64,000 nt of DNA from Macquaria australasica (lineage: Eukaryota; Chordata; Actinopteri; Centrarchiformes; Percichthyidae): assembly GCA_005408345.1 (NCBI GenBank), contig SEMN01000032.1:846001-910000 (forward strand), written 5' to 3'. Of this stretch, positions 35,257-47,655 are shown piece by piece. The notes below the pieces were generated by a model, which was given only the letters and a program-made list of their open reading frames with translations, had not been told where the DNA came from and made no database searches. The translations under genes and the position numbers were made by a program. Positions within the stretch are counted from its first letter, which is position 1. Every line of letters starts with the position of its first letter.

Positions 35257-38200
35257 ATCAGAGGTGGCACTGGATCCACACAGCTGGTCCCTCAAGCATC
35301 ACAGAGCTGGGAAATAAATATTAAAAACAGTGGTTATTAAAAACAGTAGCTTTTGTGTACACTGGGCAAACATCTGAGCTATTAGAGTATGACTTTAAAC
35401 ATGCCTTGGGTTAAGGGTTCAAATCCCTGCTCCCCTTTGGTACAGCTACATTCAATCACAGTTAAGGATTTCAGTGAAAAGGCTGTCTAAAGCTAAAAAA
35501 GAAAAAAAACACCATGATGTCGTCCGTACTAAATGACCAACTGTATTAATCACACACCTTTAATATACAGCATCCTGCACAAGCAGAGAATGCGCCCGAC
35601 CCTCACCTTGCTAACCTGACCCTCTCCAAGGTAATTATTACATTTCACATTGTAAGCATGCAAAGGCTGTATACATACCTGCTCTGAGTCTCTTCCATTA
35701 ACACACGATCCAGAGTGGCAGTGGTGGTGGTGGAGGCGGTGGGAGTTCACAACGACAGCGACAGTGCTGCTCTAACGCTCCTCCATTCCATGCAGGTTCC
35801 TTTCTCTCGCCTCATACAGATGCTGCTTCACTCACTGCTGCCTCCAATTGTGCACAGGCAACGCATCCTCATCTCCTCCTCCTCCTTCTTCTTCCTTCAG
35901 AGAGCCCGCCCCATCCACCCCTCCCCTTCTCCTAGCATTCTCGTGGTCCCCCCCCCCCTCCATGCAGCCACCTCACTGCCAGCAGCAGGGAACGGCAAGG
36001 GGGGCTGCTCTGCCGCTGGAGATTCTGCTTTATGTTTTCATAGCAGTTTCCAGGTTGTTATCTGGTGTCCACAGCCACATGTGATGCTACATTTTGTACC
36101 TCGAGTTCCTCTCTCTATCTATCTCTCTGTATGTGTGCGAGTGTGTGCGCTTCCATGGGGACAGCATATTGTGGGACCCAGAGAAATATCCAGTTTGTGT
36201 TGAAAAATCTATTTGCACTGAAGCTTCTGCATATTTTGTTTTGATTTTTGTCTTAATTTTCACTTTTATTTTCTATTGTAGCCTATTACACTTTCTAACT
36301 GAAAATCTGACCTTTACATTTATGTTTGATTAGTTTTTTTATTTAGTTTATTTGATCTTTTCAGTTTTAAGAAAAAGCTTATCTTTTTATTATCTTACAA
36401 TCATCTGTTTTGTAAATATGTTTCCAGTCTCTCTTAGCATAAAGACATTGTTTAATGACGTATGTGATATAAGGGAGCTTGGTATTAAACTAAGGGCTAA
36501 GAATGGCCTGCAAGGCTAAAATTGAATTAATAGCATTTAAAGCCTTGCAGGATTCTTCAGACCACTGCTATTAAGAGACTATGTGTAAAAGCAATCTTGT
36601 TGCATCAATATGACAAGCTCCCTTTTCAATATTGCATGCATGAAACAATGTTCAATTTGTATGTTTTATAAAATGTGAAATTGGGTGTGAGCGAATACAC
36701 TGCAAAAATATCTGAATTTGCTGTTATGCTATCTTCCTACAGTGGGTGCAACGCTTATTTGCAGTTTCCATAGTAAAGCTTAACCAAACTATACATCCAA
36801 ACCATCAAACCTAATCTAAATATATGAATATCATACAAACATAAGACACACGATGACATTTCCATGTGCAGTAAAGAATGTAGCTTTTAAAGCCTTTGCT
36901 CTGAGAGAAATGTCAACAACATTAGAAGCAAAAGTATCTGTAACACCATACCTCGAACAAAGCACCATCCCTTTCTTTCAGTAGATTAATCTATATTGAT
37001 TGCTATTTGATTTGGGATCACATATTCTCAGTGGCATAATGACACCATAAGCACTACGTAGCCTACACAAGGAATTCTGATAGCTTATTCTGTGACAATG
37101 CAATTCTACAGTCAGGCAACAACACTTTGTGTCTGTCAATTATGGTCATTACATTTTATTGTCATTGCTCAGTGGAAGCTAAAAACAGCCTAAATACAGG
37201 AGGCTGCAGGAGTGACTGAAGACAAGAAGGATTAACATCCAAATACCATAATGCTGCCAACTCAGGGTCACTGGGAGTATGGGTTGTGCTCTCAAATTAT
37301 AGCTGTCAGTACAAAGGCTGCATTGGAACAAAGCCAGAGCAGACTGATATTAGCACAATTTAAATGGGATTTCACGTGTAGCCTGTTGTGTAATCCTTTA
37401 TTCACTGCCAAGTAACAAAATGATAGTAAGCCGATCGATCGCTATCTTGTCATCTTGTGTTCGGCTGGTGTAATGAGGTTAGGATTGGGGTTAAATAGAC
37501 AAATGGCCTAAATAGTAATGAACAAATGAATGAATAAAACACTGTAGCCAAAGGGCCATGGGCACTTAATGAAGCATACACTTTCAATTCATTAAACTGA
37601 TAAGTGAATGATTAATTGTGATCCTGAGTATATCAACACATCCCATTGGTTCTGGATGTTTAGCCTACTGACCCTATCAATCAGTAACATCCTTATCACT
37701 GGTGTTTCCAGTTGCCTTTCACTGGTTGTTGCCTTTCACCTCCACTGCTCCTCCTTTCCAGATTACATAAGTCTAGACTCTGGCATACTGGCACCGTACA
37801 AAGCGATTCTCTAACACTGACTTTTCCTGTGTGGAGTCACTGTATAGACTACAGTAAGTACAGAAAGTTTGACTGTAGATATGTTCGTATATTGTACGTA
37901 ACAGAATTTAGATGCTAACTTTACTTCTCAGTCAGTGTAAAAGTGAAGAGTGGCGCTCAAAATCCTGCTGCGGTTTGTAAATCAAATTGAATCTTGCTGT
38001 AGTATTTTAACCAAATTACCATATCGATGTAATCAACAGTGTGTGCAAAGGAGCAATCAGATCCAATGTAACTGACGTCTTATAAATATGTGCAGTGAAT
38101 TTAAAGGATTAAAAAAAAGGAGGTTGCAATGGAAAATGAGGGATGAATGCATTGCAGTATCAACAAAATCATGAAAGTAAGACATAACAGTTGTCCTATT

Positions 38201-38317
38201 AAGAGACTCTTACATGCAGCATGGGCAGCTTGTAACTGCATCATAATTGTTAACATTTCCACTGTAATGGGATTTTTTTCCCCTGGGTGAATTGATTGTC
38301 CATTGTTTTCATTTCAG
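35257..38317. other. Intergenic region between chrna5 and UGT copy B
   Basis: Next to the chrna5 first exon is a purine/pyrimidine-rich region with a C run at about 35949 and (CT)n-like sequence near 36110, probably including the chrna5 promoter. The rest is AT-rich with no recognised exon. The splice acceptor that precedes the UGT copy B ATG ends at 38317. Its noncoding first exon must lie in this stretch but was not located. Confidence 0.45.
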
Positions 38318-39901
38318 ATGAGGCTCATCTGTTGCTGCAGTGCTGTGCTGCTGCTCGTGCTCATTCCTAGAGCCTGTCAAGGTGGCAACATCTTGGTCTT
38401 TCCTATTGAAGGCAGCCACTGGATAAACATGGATATCCTACTTCAAGCTTTGCACTCGAGAGGACACAATATAACCATAGTGCGTTCCAGCAAAAGCTGG
38501 TACATCAAAGAAAAATCCTCTTATTACAATACCTTTACAGTACAAGTGGAGAGGAGCTTAGATCAGAAGTTCGTTACAGATATTTTATCTAAGGTCATTG
38601 AATTTGAAAGGGGGTCTCTTCCCTTGATGAGTTTTCTCCACATGACTGTAGGAATGTTCGGCTCGTTTGTCGAAGCTCACACAGTCGTGGGTGAATTTGT
38701 ATCAGCAATGCTAGATGACCAAGAGCTGATGAGAAACATGAAGGACAGCAAGTTTGACCTGATGCTCACCGACCCCTGCTGGGGTGGTGGAGTCATTTTG
38801 GCCAAATATTTGAACCTTCCTTTGGTTTATAATGTTCGCTGGCTACTAGCTCAAGAGGGTCATCTTGCTATTGCTCCTTCACCTTTGTCATATATTCCTA
38901 TAACAGGATCTGGCTACACTGACAAGATGGGCTTTTTTCAGAGAGTTAAAAATGTGGTTTTGCATCTAATAATCCAAACACAAGGTCACCTGTTGGTTAA
39001 GCAAATATACCAGAAAATGTGTGACAAATATCTTGGGCCTGATAATGACTATAACCAGTTAATGCTTAATGCAGACATTTGGCTCATGAGAGCGGACTTT
39101 GTGTTTGAGTTCCCTCGCCCCACCATGCCTAATGTTGTCTATATGGGAGGGTTCCAGTGTAAACCCGCCGAACCTTTACCTGAACACCTGGAGGAGTTTG
39201 TGCAGAGTTCTGGAGAGCATGGAGTCATCGTCATGTCTCTGGGGACGTTTGTGAATGAACTTCCTGCTGACCTGACAAACGAGATCGCTGCAGCTTTTGC
39301 TAAATTACCTCAAAAAGTCATCTGGAGGCATAAAGGCGACAGACCAGCCTCTCTGGGCAACAACACTTTAATAGTCGACTGGATGCCACAGAATGATCTT
39401 TTAGGACATCCCAAGATAAAACTATTTGTGGCTCATGGAGGAACAAATGGAGTCCAAGAAGCTATTTATCACGGAGTCCCAGTTGTGGGTCTACCCTTGT
39501 TTTTCGACCAATACGACAACCTGCTGAGGCTGAAAGAGAGAGGAGCGGCTAAGCTTCTAACCATTAATACAGTGGACAAAGATGACAACTTCCTGAAGGC
39601 CATACAGGAAGTCCTGAATGAGCCCTCCTACAGGATGAACATGCAGAGACTCTCCAGGCTGCACAGAGATCAGCCAATGAAGCCGCTGGATACCGCCCTC
39701 TTCTGGATAGAGTTTGTCATGAGACACAAAGGTGCAGCTCACCTGAGAACAGAGTCCTACAGACTGCCCTGGTACTCCTACCACTCTGTTGATGTATTTT
39801 TGTTCCTGGCTGGAGCTGTGCTGCTCGTGCTTTTAACCATTTTCATTTTGATGAGGTGTTTGTACACTGCCACGTGTAAACATAAAGTGAAACATGACTA
39901 A
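38318..39901 (+). CDS. UDP-glucuronosyltransferase, UGT5-type (copy B)
   Basis: A membrane enzyme of detoxification and steroid or bile-acid conjugation in the endoplasmic reticulum (family knowledge; the actual substrate cannot be read). The intronless coding exon gives 527 residues. The ATG at 38318 follows directly on a TTTTCATTTCAG acceptor. The signal peptide runs from MRLICCCSAVLLLVL to about QGG. The N-terminal half differs clearly from copies A and C. The donor-binding half has VAHGGTNGVQEAIYHGVPVV. The membrane anchor (VFLFLAGAVLLVLLTIFILM) is followed by a tail ending KVKHD, a KxKxx ER-retrieval pattern. Bases 39094-39796 appear identical to copy A. An AATAAA lies about 35 bp after the stop. 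Confidence 0.95.
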   Translation: MRLICCCSAVLLLVLIPRACQGGNILVFPIEGSHWINMDILLQALHSRGHNITIVRSSKSWYIKEKSSYYNTFTVQVERSLDQKFVTDILSKVIEFERGSLPLMSFLHMTVGMFGSFVEAHTVVGEFVSAMLDDQELMRNMKDSKFDLMLTDPCWGGGVILAKYLNLPLVYNVRWLLAQEGHLAIAPSPLSYIPITGSGYTDKMGFFQRVKNVVLHLIIQTQGHLLVKQIYQKMCDKYLGPDNDYNQLMLNADIWLMRADFVFEFPRPTMPNVVYMGGFQCKPAEPLPEHLEEFVQSSGEHGVIVMSLGTFVNELPADLTNEIAAAFAKLPQKVIWRHKGDRPASLGNNTLIVDWMPQNDLLGHPKIKLFVAHGGTNGVQEAIYHGVPVVGLPLFFDQYDNLLRLKERGAAKLLTINTVDKDDNFLKAIQEVLNEPSYRMNMQRLSRLHRDQPMKPLDTALFWIEFVMRHKGAAHLRTESYRLPWYSYHSVDVFLFLAGAVLLVLLTIFILMRCLYTATCKHKVKHD

Positions 39902-42743
39902 TCATTCAAGGGATATACATTTTGTACAAATGTACAAATAAAATACTAGGAATTAATGTAAATCAAGTTATGCTTTATTAGTCCCAGTGGGGATATTTAT
40001 GTTCTGTATTCAAGCCTTGTTCAAGGGCAATGGCAGGAGTGTTCCTAATACATAATGTCTTTAGGTATTATGAGATAGCAGGGGCTCGTGGGAACAAAGA
40101 AAGGCCACAGTTGGGGTTTAAAACCAGTACCTTATCTAACTTGACCTTACTTAGGTATGTGTAAATGTGGTAAAAATGTAGCTCTATGAAAAATAGTCAC
40201 TGAAAGAGATTTGACAAACTTTGGTTGTTTAGGCTGGATTCATCCTGGAGAAGCTAAAATATGTTTTCTGACTCCTTTTTTTCCCTGTGTAGTGAGCCAT
40301 TTTCCTTTATATATACATGTTTGTGTTAATTTGTGTGTACGCCTCCAACTGATACACATGTACTTGCATCTACAATGCAATTAGCCTCAGGTGTTGCTGC
40401 TTCGTGTTGTGTGAGAACAATGCAGGTTTTGCAGCCTTTGTTTATGTCCAGTTTCGTGGTTTGTACTTTTCATGGAACATTTGAAAAGGAAACATTTGAC
40501 AATACTGGGACAGGAAATGGTGAGCTGTAAAGAACCGTACAATAAATCTGAACTGTTTATCTACAAACTGGGCATTTATTGCAAGCATGCTTTCAAAGCT
40601 AAATCTCTCAGTAGCAGTCTCTCAGTGGCTTTTTGAGAGAAGCAAATGGGTACTACACTCTGTTATACCTGTTTTTCCCAGTACCATGTTTCACTTTCTT
40701 TAACATGACTCACAATAAACATGCTCACAATAAACATGTTTTCCAAGAGTCTCTTCCTTGAGGGTGTGCACAGGTCTATGTGGGCAGCATACTATGATAA
40801 TATAGGCTTAGTCTGCGCCTGCCTTTTATTACAGAACCAAAGCTCAAGATAAAGTTATCTCACATCTAAGTGTATGTCAATGTTTCGAGTGGAGATTCAG
40901 CTGAGTAAGTTCTATTCATTTTTATTATCATTTGCAGCTTGTTAATGTTGTCTTGTAGCTTCAGATTACTTCAATTCTAATATAATGTGTAATGTGAGTA
41001 TGACCATGGTAAAGAAACACTTTCCTGTAGATTACTTTGGAGGTTTGCCTCATCGGACTATAATGAGTGAACTGCCCTTAAAGGGACAAGAATTGAATGT
41101 TGTTAAGTTCAACAGAACTGTTTTCAGCTGTGAGGCAATCCTTGTAACAACAAAAAAAAAATCAGGAAGTGGTTTTTCAGTCCGCTGATTTAGATTCGGC
41201 CCTGTACAGTCCTGCCTCAACAATAAGAAGCAGAAGTTTCTAATGTAAGTTTGCTGTTTTTCGATTTGTTTCTCGCACGTTACTGATAAGATCTGTAAAT
41301 GTTTTGTTATATGGAGCAAAACGCCTGCATAGGCCTACATAAAACTGAGTAAGTAAGTAAATATCTTAGGCCTGTTTCATAGCTTTTGAAAGATAAACTT
41401 TATCATTTTACCAAACCAGGTCCACACAATTGAGGATAATGTGATAAGAACATGTTTTTCTGTTTTACTGCTGAGTGACTTTGATATATAACGCATGCAG
41501 TATATTTATGTGATTTAGATTCTTCATTTTACATTAAACTACTATTAACCCTCACTGCTCTACTGAGGGTTCAGTGAAATGTCTATATTAATGTTTTTGA
41601 CCAGATGTCACACTTAATCTATCAGCAAGTGTTAATCAATTGTTCTTTTTTGAACTGCTCAATCAGTTAGTGCACCATCCAAATGATACTGTATAAGGTG
41701 CAAATATACAATCCTGTTATTTAAGGGATACGAATCTTGCAGCATAAATAAACAGAAACATGTTTTTCTATTTTTTTTTTTTTTTGTCTTTTTATTTTAA
41801 GATATCTGTAAATCTAATACATACGGCCCCACTGCATTTTAAAAGAATATGGTGCACTGACCGTGTGATAGGTAAAAATATGAACTAGACCACATATGTA
41901 TAACCACTCTACAGTAACTCTTTCCGGTTAATAACACTGCAGCTCTGGCCCATTGCAGGAGGGCTAAGCTTCCCTGTTAATCTTTTGCAAGAATCTCTTG
42001 CAACAGCTGTCTTGAGGGCAGGACAAAAGAAACCAGGAAGTATTTTATAGTCACACTGGTTTGATCTTCATTGGTTTGCTTAGTTTTGTTTCGGTCTTAA
42101 CTATCTGGCGAGAGAGTTTGTTTGACACGAGTGCCAGGAAAGTTTTCACTGTAAGCCTGACATTTAAGGATTTTTGTTTTTGGTTTATTGCAAAAACAGT
42201 AAGTGGTCTTTGACGAGAGTTGCATGCAGCTGTTCAGTACTGAAAGGGAAACATTTGTTTCTAGCTTTTGCCAGCTAATGTTACCAAGTGGAATGGAGAT
42301 TTCATTGAATCAAGTCCATTGTTGAAGGATTAGACATTTGATCAATAGGAAAATAGGTGCATGGGATTTGTTCCACAGGGATTATGTGTTTTCTTAGATG
42401 GAAGCTCTTGAATATTTTCTTTTCTGCAGAATGAACACAGTTGCAGTTGTAAAACTACTTCTGCTTAGGGAAATTGATGTTCAAAACAAAATACATGCAG
42501 AGCTCTTGGCACTGAACAGCACTCTAATTTCCTGCAAGAGGCTCCATGTGCTACATCCACGTGAGGGCGTCCAGAAGGAATGTTTCCCCACTAACAGAGA
42601 GACAATTGAAAGGAACATCATTGTAGCTCTCTGTTTTGGGCATCATTGTGCACACATTTCATGGAATACTTTAGTGACAGCTATCTGCTTTTTCCCCCTA
42701 TTCTACTTGTTTTTCAGACTGCACCGTTTGAGAAAATTTGAAG
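39902..42743. other. Intergenic region between UGT copies B and C
   Basis: AT-rich sequence with a poly-T run at about 41768-41786. No homologous exon was recognised. The polypyrimidine tract and AG acceptor at about 42705-42718 lie just before the copy C start codon, so a noncoding first exon should lie here. Confidence 0.45.
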
Positions 42744-44321
42744 ATGTTTTTGTCATTGGCTGCCATCATCCCTCTTTTGGCTGTCATTATTCCAGCTGCC
42801 CACGGTGGGAAAGTTCTGGTATTTCCACACGACGGCAGCCACTGGGTGAACATGAGGGTACTTGTTGAGGAGCTGCATTCAAGGGGACACACTGTGACTG
42901 TCATTCGGGTTGCAGACAGCTGGTACATCAGTGAAACGTCTCCACATTACAATACAGTCACTGTGGATGTTGCTGGTGGTGCAAATGAGGATTTTTTTCA
43001 TCTCTTTGTCTCTGAAGTCATTAAAATTAAACGAAGCCAGGGGTCTGTGTGGGCCCGTTTTGCTTTAGACATGGAGATAAAAGACAAGTTCTTTGAATTA
43101 CACAGGAAAGTCTGTGAAGTGGTCATGTACATATTTGAAAATAAAGAGTTAATGAAGTCCTTACAAGACGCCAAGTATGATGCGGTTTTGACGGACCCTG
43201 CTAACGGAGGAGGAGTGATGCTGGCTCACTACTTCGGATTGCCATTAGTGTTTAATGCTCGATGGACTGTTCATGGCGAAGCCCATTTTGCTATTGCACC
43301 CTCTCCGCTTTCCTACGTTCCACTTCCACCATCAGAATTAACAGATCAAATGACTTTCTTTGAGAGGGTCAAAAACATGGTATTTTACACCATGAGGATG
43401 CATCTGTACAAGCAGGTAGTTGGGCCACATTATTCTGCATTGTCCAGCCGCTACTTTGGCCCAGATGTGGACTACTTCTCCCTGTTTCAAGCTGCAGATC
43501 TGTGGCTCATGAGAGTGGACTTTGTGTTTGAGTTCCCTCGACCCACCATGCCAAATGTTGTCTATATGGGAGGGTTCCAGTGCAAACCTGCAAAACCTCT
43601 GCCTCAACACCTGGAGGAGTTTGTGCAGAGTTCTGGAGAGCATGGAGTCATCGTCATGTCTCTGGGCACTTTGATTGAAGAGCTTCCCCATGACCTAGCC
43701 GATGAGATCGCTGCAGCTTTTGCTAAACTACCTCAGAAAGTCATCTGGAGATATAAAGGTGACAGACCAGCCACTCTGGGCAACAACACTTTAATAGTCG
43801 ACTGGATGCCACAGAATGACCTCCTAGGACATCCAAATATTAAACTATTTGTAAGTCATGGAGGAACAAATGGGATATATGAGGCTATATATCATGGAGT
43901 TCCAATTGTGGGCATTCCCATTGTGTTCGATCAAGCAGACAACCTGTCCAGACTGAGAGCAAAGGGCGTTGCAAAGGTTATGGATGTTTCTGAATTGGAT
44001 AGGAAAATATTTCAGAATGCCATACAGGAAGTCCTGAATGAGGCCTCCTACAGGATGAACATGCAGAGACTCTCCAGGCTGCACAGAGATCAGCCAATGA
44101 AGCCGCTGGACCGTGCTCTCTTCTGGATAGAGTTTGTCATGAGACACAAAGGTGCAGCTCACCTGAGAACAGAGTCCTACAGACTGCCCTGGTACTCCTA
44201 CTACTCTGTTGATGTCATATTATTTTTGCTAACAATTACACTACTTATTTTGTTATTTTTTGCTGGGTTAGTGCGGTCATGCTTTAGATTGTGTTTGAAA
44301 AGAAAAGTGAAATCTGACTAA
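42744..44321 (+). CDS. UDP-glucuronosyltransferase, UGT5-type (copy C)
   Basis: An intronless UGT coding exon of 525 residues. The ATG at 42744 starts a signal peptide (MFLSLAAIIPLLAVIIPAAH) cut near GGK, and lies 25 bp after a splice acceptor. The acceptor-binding half is the most distinct of the three intact copies. The donor-binding half has VSHGGTNGIYEAIYHGVPIV. The C-terminal anchor is followed by KVKSD, a KxKxx ER-retrieval pattern. The donor half is a mosaic: blocks such as QSSGEHGVIVMSLGT and the region from IQEVLNE to the anchor match copies A and B closely at base level, while the segment between (FDQADNLSRLRAKGVAKVM...) is diverged. This fits partial gene conversion. Confidence 0.94.
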   Translation: MFLSLAAIIPLLAVIIPAAHGGKVLVFPHDGSHWVNMRVLVEELHSRGHTVTVIRVADSWYISETSPHYNTVTVDVAGGANEDFFHLFVSEVIKIKRSQGSVWARFALDMEIKDKFFELHRKVCEVVMYIFENKELMKSLQDAKYDAVLTDPANGGGVMLAHYFGLPLVFNARWTVHGEAHFAIAPSPLSYVPLPPSELTDQMTFFERVKNMVFYTMRMHLYKQVVGPHYSALSSRYFGPDVDYFSLFQAADLWLMRVDFVFEFPRPTMPNVVYMGGFQCKPAKPLPQHLEEFVQSSGEHGVIVMSLGTLIEELPHDLADEIAAAFAKLPQKVIWRYKGDRPATLGNNTLIVDWMPQNDLLGHPNIKLFVSHGGTNGIYEAIYHGVPIVGIPIVFDQADNLSRLRAKGVAKVMDVSELDRKIFQNAIQEVLNEASYRMNMQRLSRLHRDQPMKPLDRALFWIEFVMRHKGAAHLRTESYRLPWYSYYSVDVILFLLTITLLILLFFAGLVRSCFRLCLKRKVKSD

Positions 44322-45245
44322 CCAAGAAAGAAGGACTGATCATTTTCACATTGGTCAATCTGGCTCAATTTGGATCAGTTGAATATAGAAAGGAGTCGAT
44401 GTTTTACTTTTGAACTGTGCTTTGAGTGGACTGCAAGTTAATGGAAAAATATCTACTGTTTTGACTGCTACCTTGCAAGAGTCCGTCTGTTTGTTTACTT
44501 TGTCTAAAGTGGAGTGATTTTAATAGATCTGTAGGCATGCATCAGTTTCACATTTATTTTTGGTTTTAACCACATGAAAGTGTGAAAACTCACAGCAAAT
44601 ACAAACCACCATAAGACTAGCAGACTAACTTGATGAAATCAGCCAAGATACAAATTTCAACTCCTCTATACACTGTTTAACTGTATACTGCATTATGCTA
44701 AAAGCACACGGTTAAAGAGAGGATCCTGAAAACACACTGGAGAAAAATAATGCACTTTTATTTATTTTTTTCCAACCAGCATAGGTTTGTCCTGCTGAAA
44801 GTAAAACCTTTGTTGAAATAGATGTATTTAAATAAAATAAAATAAAAACTTATATATATGAGGCTTTGATACCTTTGCCAGCCAGCAGGTGATGTTGTTC
44901 AGTCATTTACAGTATAGTATTTTCCTAGGCTGTTAAAGTAAAATACCAGCTATTAAAAAAAAAGAAGACATTTACAAGAACATACACCTGAGCATTAAAA
45001 GCTACATAACAAAACTAGTTGGTCACACCATCAAGGCATGTTGCTGTAGCTTTTTTGTGGAAGACTTAAGGAATTGCAATAAAATTAGCAAATTAAAATG
45101 AAATGTTATCACAATCTGAACCTTTTTATGTGACTATACACTTGTAACAGAGGAAAATAATCCTGCACTTTTCAAAATGATTTTGTGTTCCAGTCATTTA
45201 GTTTTGTCACATATCCGCTTAGGAGTTAAACACCATGGATGACTT
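44322..45245. other. UGT copy C 3' flank
   Basis: AT-rich 3'UTR and flank with AATAAA-like signals near 44833. No gene recognised. Confidence 0.45.
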
Positions 45246-45844
45246 TGTTATGACCCTGGGTCATGTGTGTTGAGTGACTGATTTTGAGGGTGTGGTCCCT
45301 CCTTGCCTAAGGGTGGTGCTGTTTACAATGTTCTTTGTTCTTAGTATGTTCAGTTCCAGGTGGTGGCTGGTTATTGGACGGGAGACTGATGGCACCTACT
45401 TTAAAATGGCCTCTGTCCAGGCTGACGGGACTCCCAACCAGACTGTGCCGTGCCGTTGGATTTAAAGTGATCTTAGTGCTTATGTGTTTAGCTACTGTTT
45501 TACATAAAATACTGTTAAAAGAGCAGTCCGGGTATCTGTAGGGGAGAGAAGCTGTGTTTGTTTCTACAATGGTTTTCTCCTGTTTATGTTAGGGAGTTAG
45601 GTAAGATCCCTGTATTTCTTTTCCTGTTTTGTTGGGTTAGGTAATTTAGTTGGGTTTTCATAGATTGCTTTGTTTGTTGTTTTGGCTGTGCTCTCCCTGA
45701 TGTCAATTATACCCTGAGAAATGAATAAATCATTCCTGTTTGGACTGCAACCGTTGTGGCACTGACTATCTTTGGGAGCAGGGAAAAGGAGGGAGTCACT
45801 TTCTTTATGTTGTGCACCGGTTTACCCCTAGGCCGGTCGTAACA
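45246..45844. mobile_element. Solo LTR, 599 bp, with 4-bp target duplication
   Basis: The element begins TGTTATGACCC and ends GGTCGTAACA, with TG...CA termini. It is flanked by ACTT at 45242-45245 and 45845-45848. An AATAAA lies at about 45725. No internal retroelement sequence is attached, so it is a recombination remnant. Its sequence differs from both the 33053 solo LTR and the LTRs at 47389/53439. Confidence 0.85.
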
Positions 45845-45848
45845 ACTT

Positions 45849-47384
45849 TTACTCCCCTTTGTACTTATCACCTGTGCGTTTGAGAACATGAAACTGCAAA
45901 CCAAAGTCCTGCTCAGGTTAGAACCTGGAAGGACTAATATATGTTCTGCTCTCTGGTGAAGGAGAAATATTTTTTTTTAAAAATACATTGGATGCCAAAA
46001 AAGGTAACATTAGCATTGTTTGATCTTTTGCCAATATAAATGACTGATCGTGGGGTTTGAATTCTTAATTTTTAACTGGCATGAAATGAAATACGTTTTC
46101 TTGTTGATTCAGTGGTTTAAATTCTAAATGTTAAAAGGGCTTGCAAATGGACAAAAATGAAGTTACTCTATGTATATATACTATTAGGTGAAATTAAAAT
46201 GTTAACACCCTTTTTTTAAGCTTGATTTTTTTTAATTTTCTGTGGTGATGACAATGGTTTAAATCAAATTATATTTCCAACACAGATTTAGTAAAGGAAT
46301 GAATCGAATTCCAGAAACCTTTCAACAGATCGCATTGCCAAAACCGATGCATAAATGTTCCTTCTTTAATTTTACATCTAGGAAAATTTGATGAATTATC
46401 TCTGGAAATTGTATGCATCTTTATAGGAGTGAGGTAGAATTAATGGATGAACTTAAAATTAGCTTCCTTGATTTCATTACTTGTAAATGGGAAATATATT
46501 CTTTCACAAATGTTTAGCCAAGTAAAAAAAAATAGAAATCCAACAGGCCTCTCAATACAATCTTGATAATCCCCCTCCCCTACTTTCAGTCATGGTGTCG
46601 TCCTTTAGCTCGTCACTCATTGTTGCAGGAAGTAGAGTAAAAAACAAACGATGTTTTGATGAAGCACACGAACCCAATGTGGGTATGCAAATCCTCGGAA
46701 CATACCTCTTTTCGAGGAATACTTTTATCACCCGATCGAACTCCTTGAGCTTTCGACGAACATCTGCAGACAAGTGTTGGCGAACGGTGGGTTTAGTGTT
46801 ACCCTCGAGCACTGACATTTTCTTTGCAGATTGTAGTATCATGTCTTCCATATTACAATGTGCATTTCCCACAAATCTATGATATTTATATATGAAAATT
46901 TGCACATTTAGAACATAGTTTTGAGGACTACATTGATCATTTGAATTCACATTTAAAGGAATAGTCTGATTTCTCTGAGATAGTGGCTGCCCCTCCACTT
47001 CATTTTGTTTTGGTCAGTTGCTTACTGTTCACTGTTTTACAAGCTAAATTAAGCAACTTCTTCCAAACTTCTTCACCTGTTTCTTAATCTAATTATGATT
47101 TGGAGTATTGCAACCAGAATCATTCACACACAAGATGCATTTACCTGTAGTGCCTTACTAAGCTACCCATTTAGCTGGATTCTTACATTTACTGTCTATG
47201 TGCTCTACTAAACTGCATTATAGGTCACGTTCCACTTTCTCACCTGATCATCTGTATCTCCAGAGCATGTCCCTAGTGATGAAACTAACATAGAACTGTA
47301 AAATTATTTAATGCAAAACATTTAAACAATAATAAAACTTTTAAAAGATCAGTTATATAAACTGTGTCAAAGTAAACTTAGATA
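45849..47384. other. Noncoding stretch before the Gypsy element
   Basis: AT-rich sequence. A minus-strand open frame at 46998-46552 (148 codons; central part MEDMILQSAKKMSVLEG, then KLKEFDRVIKVFLEKR) looks more protein-like than its neighbours. I cannot match it to a family and see no splice context that would make it a gene. Confidence 0.35.
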
Positions 47385-47388
47385 TAAG

Positions 47389-47655
47389 TGTAACCGAGGG
47401 TTTTGTGTGTGCCTATACTGAATATTAATAATAAAATAAAAACACGGAGGCTCCTTAGTCTGAACCGGGAGGGCCACACTTTACTGTATATCTTCGTAAC
47501 AACTACAAAAACAAAGCCAGCGTATCCCAGTACCACCACTTCCGTTTTGCACCCTTCACAATAAAAGCCCCAGACATATACACTGTAGCTGGCTACCAGG
47601 GAACATAAATTGAGTCTGCAGCTCTCTAACAGACCACTCAATAAAATAGCTTACA
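47389..47655 (-). repeat. 3' LTR of the Gypsy element
   Basis: 267 bp, starting TGTAACCGAGGG and ending GCTTACA on the plus strand. Near-identical to 53439-53709. An AATAAA-like run lies near each end. Confidence 0.95.

Noticed and set aside
35715..36203. 162-codon plus-strand open frame next to the chrna5 first exon
   Set aside because: Low-complexity Ser/Pro-rich translation of CT-rich DNA, with no start context or homology; probably promoter sequence of chrna5.
42398..42868. 156-codon plus-strand frame running into UGT copy C
   Set aside because: It is out of frame with the UGT and crosses its splice acceptor; no signal peptide or homology.
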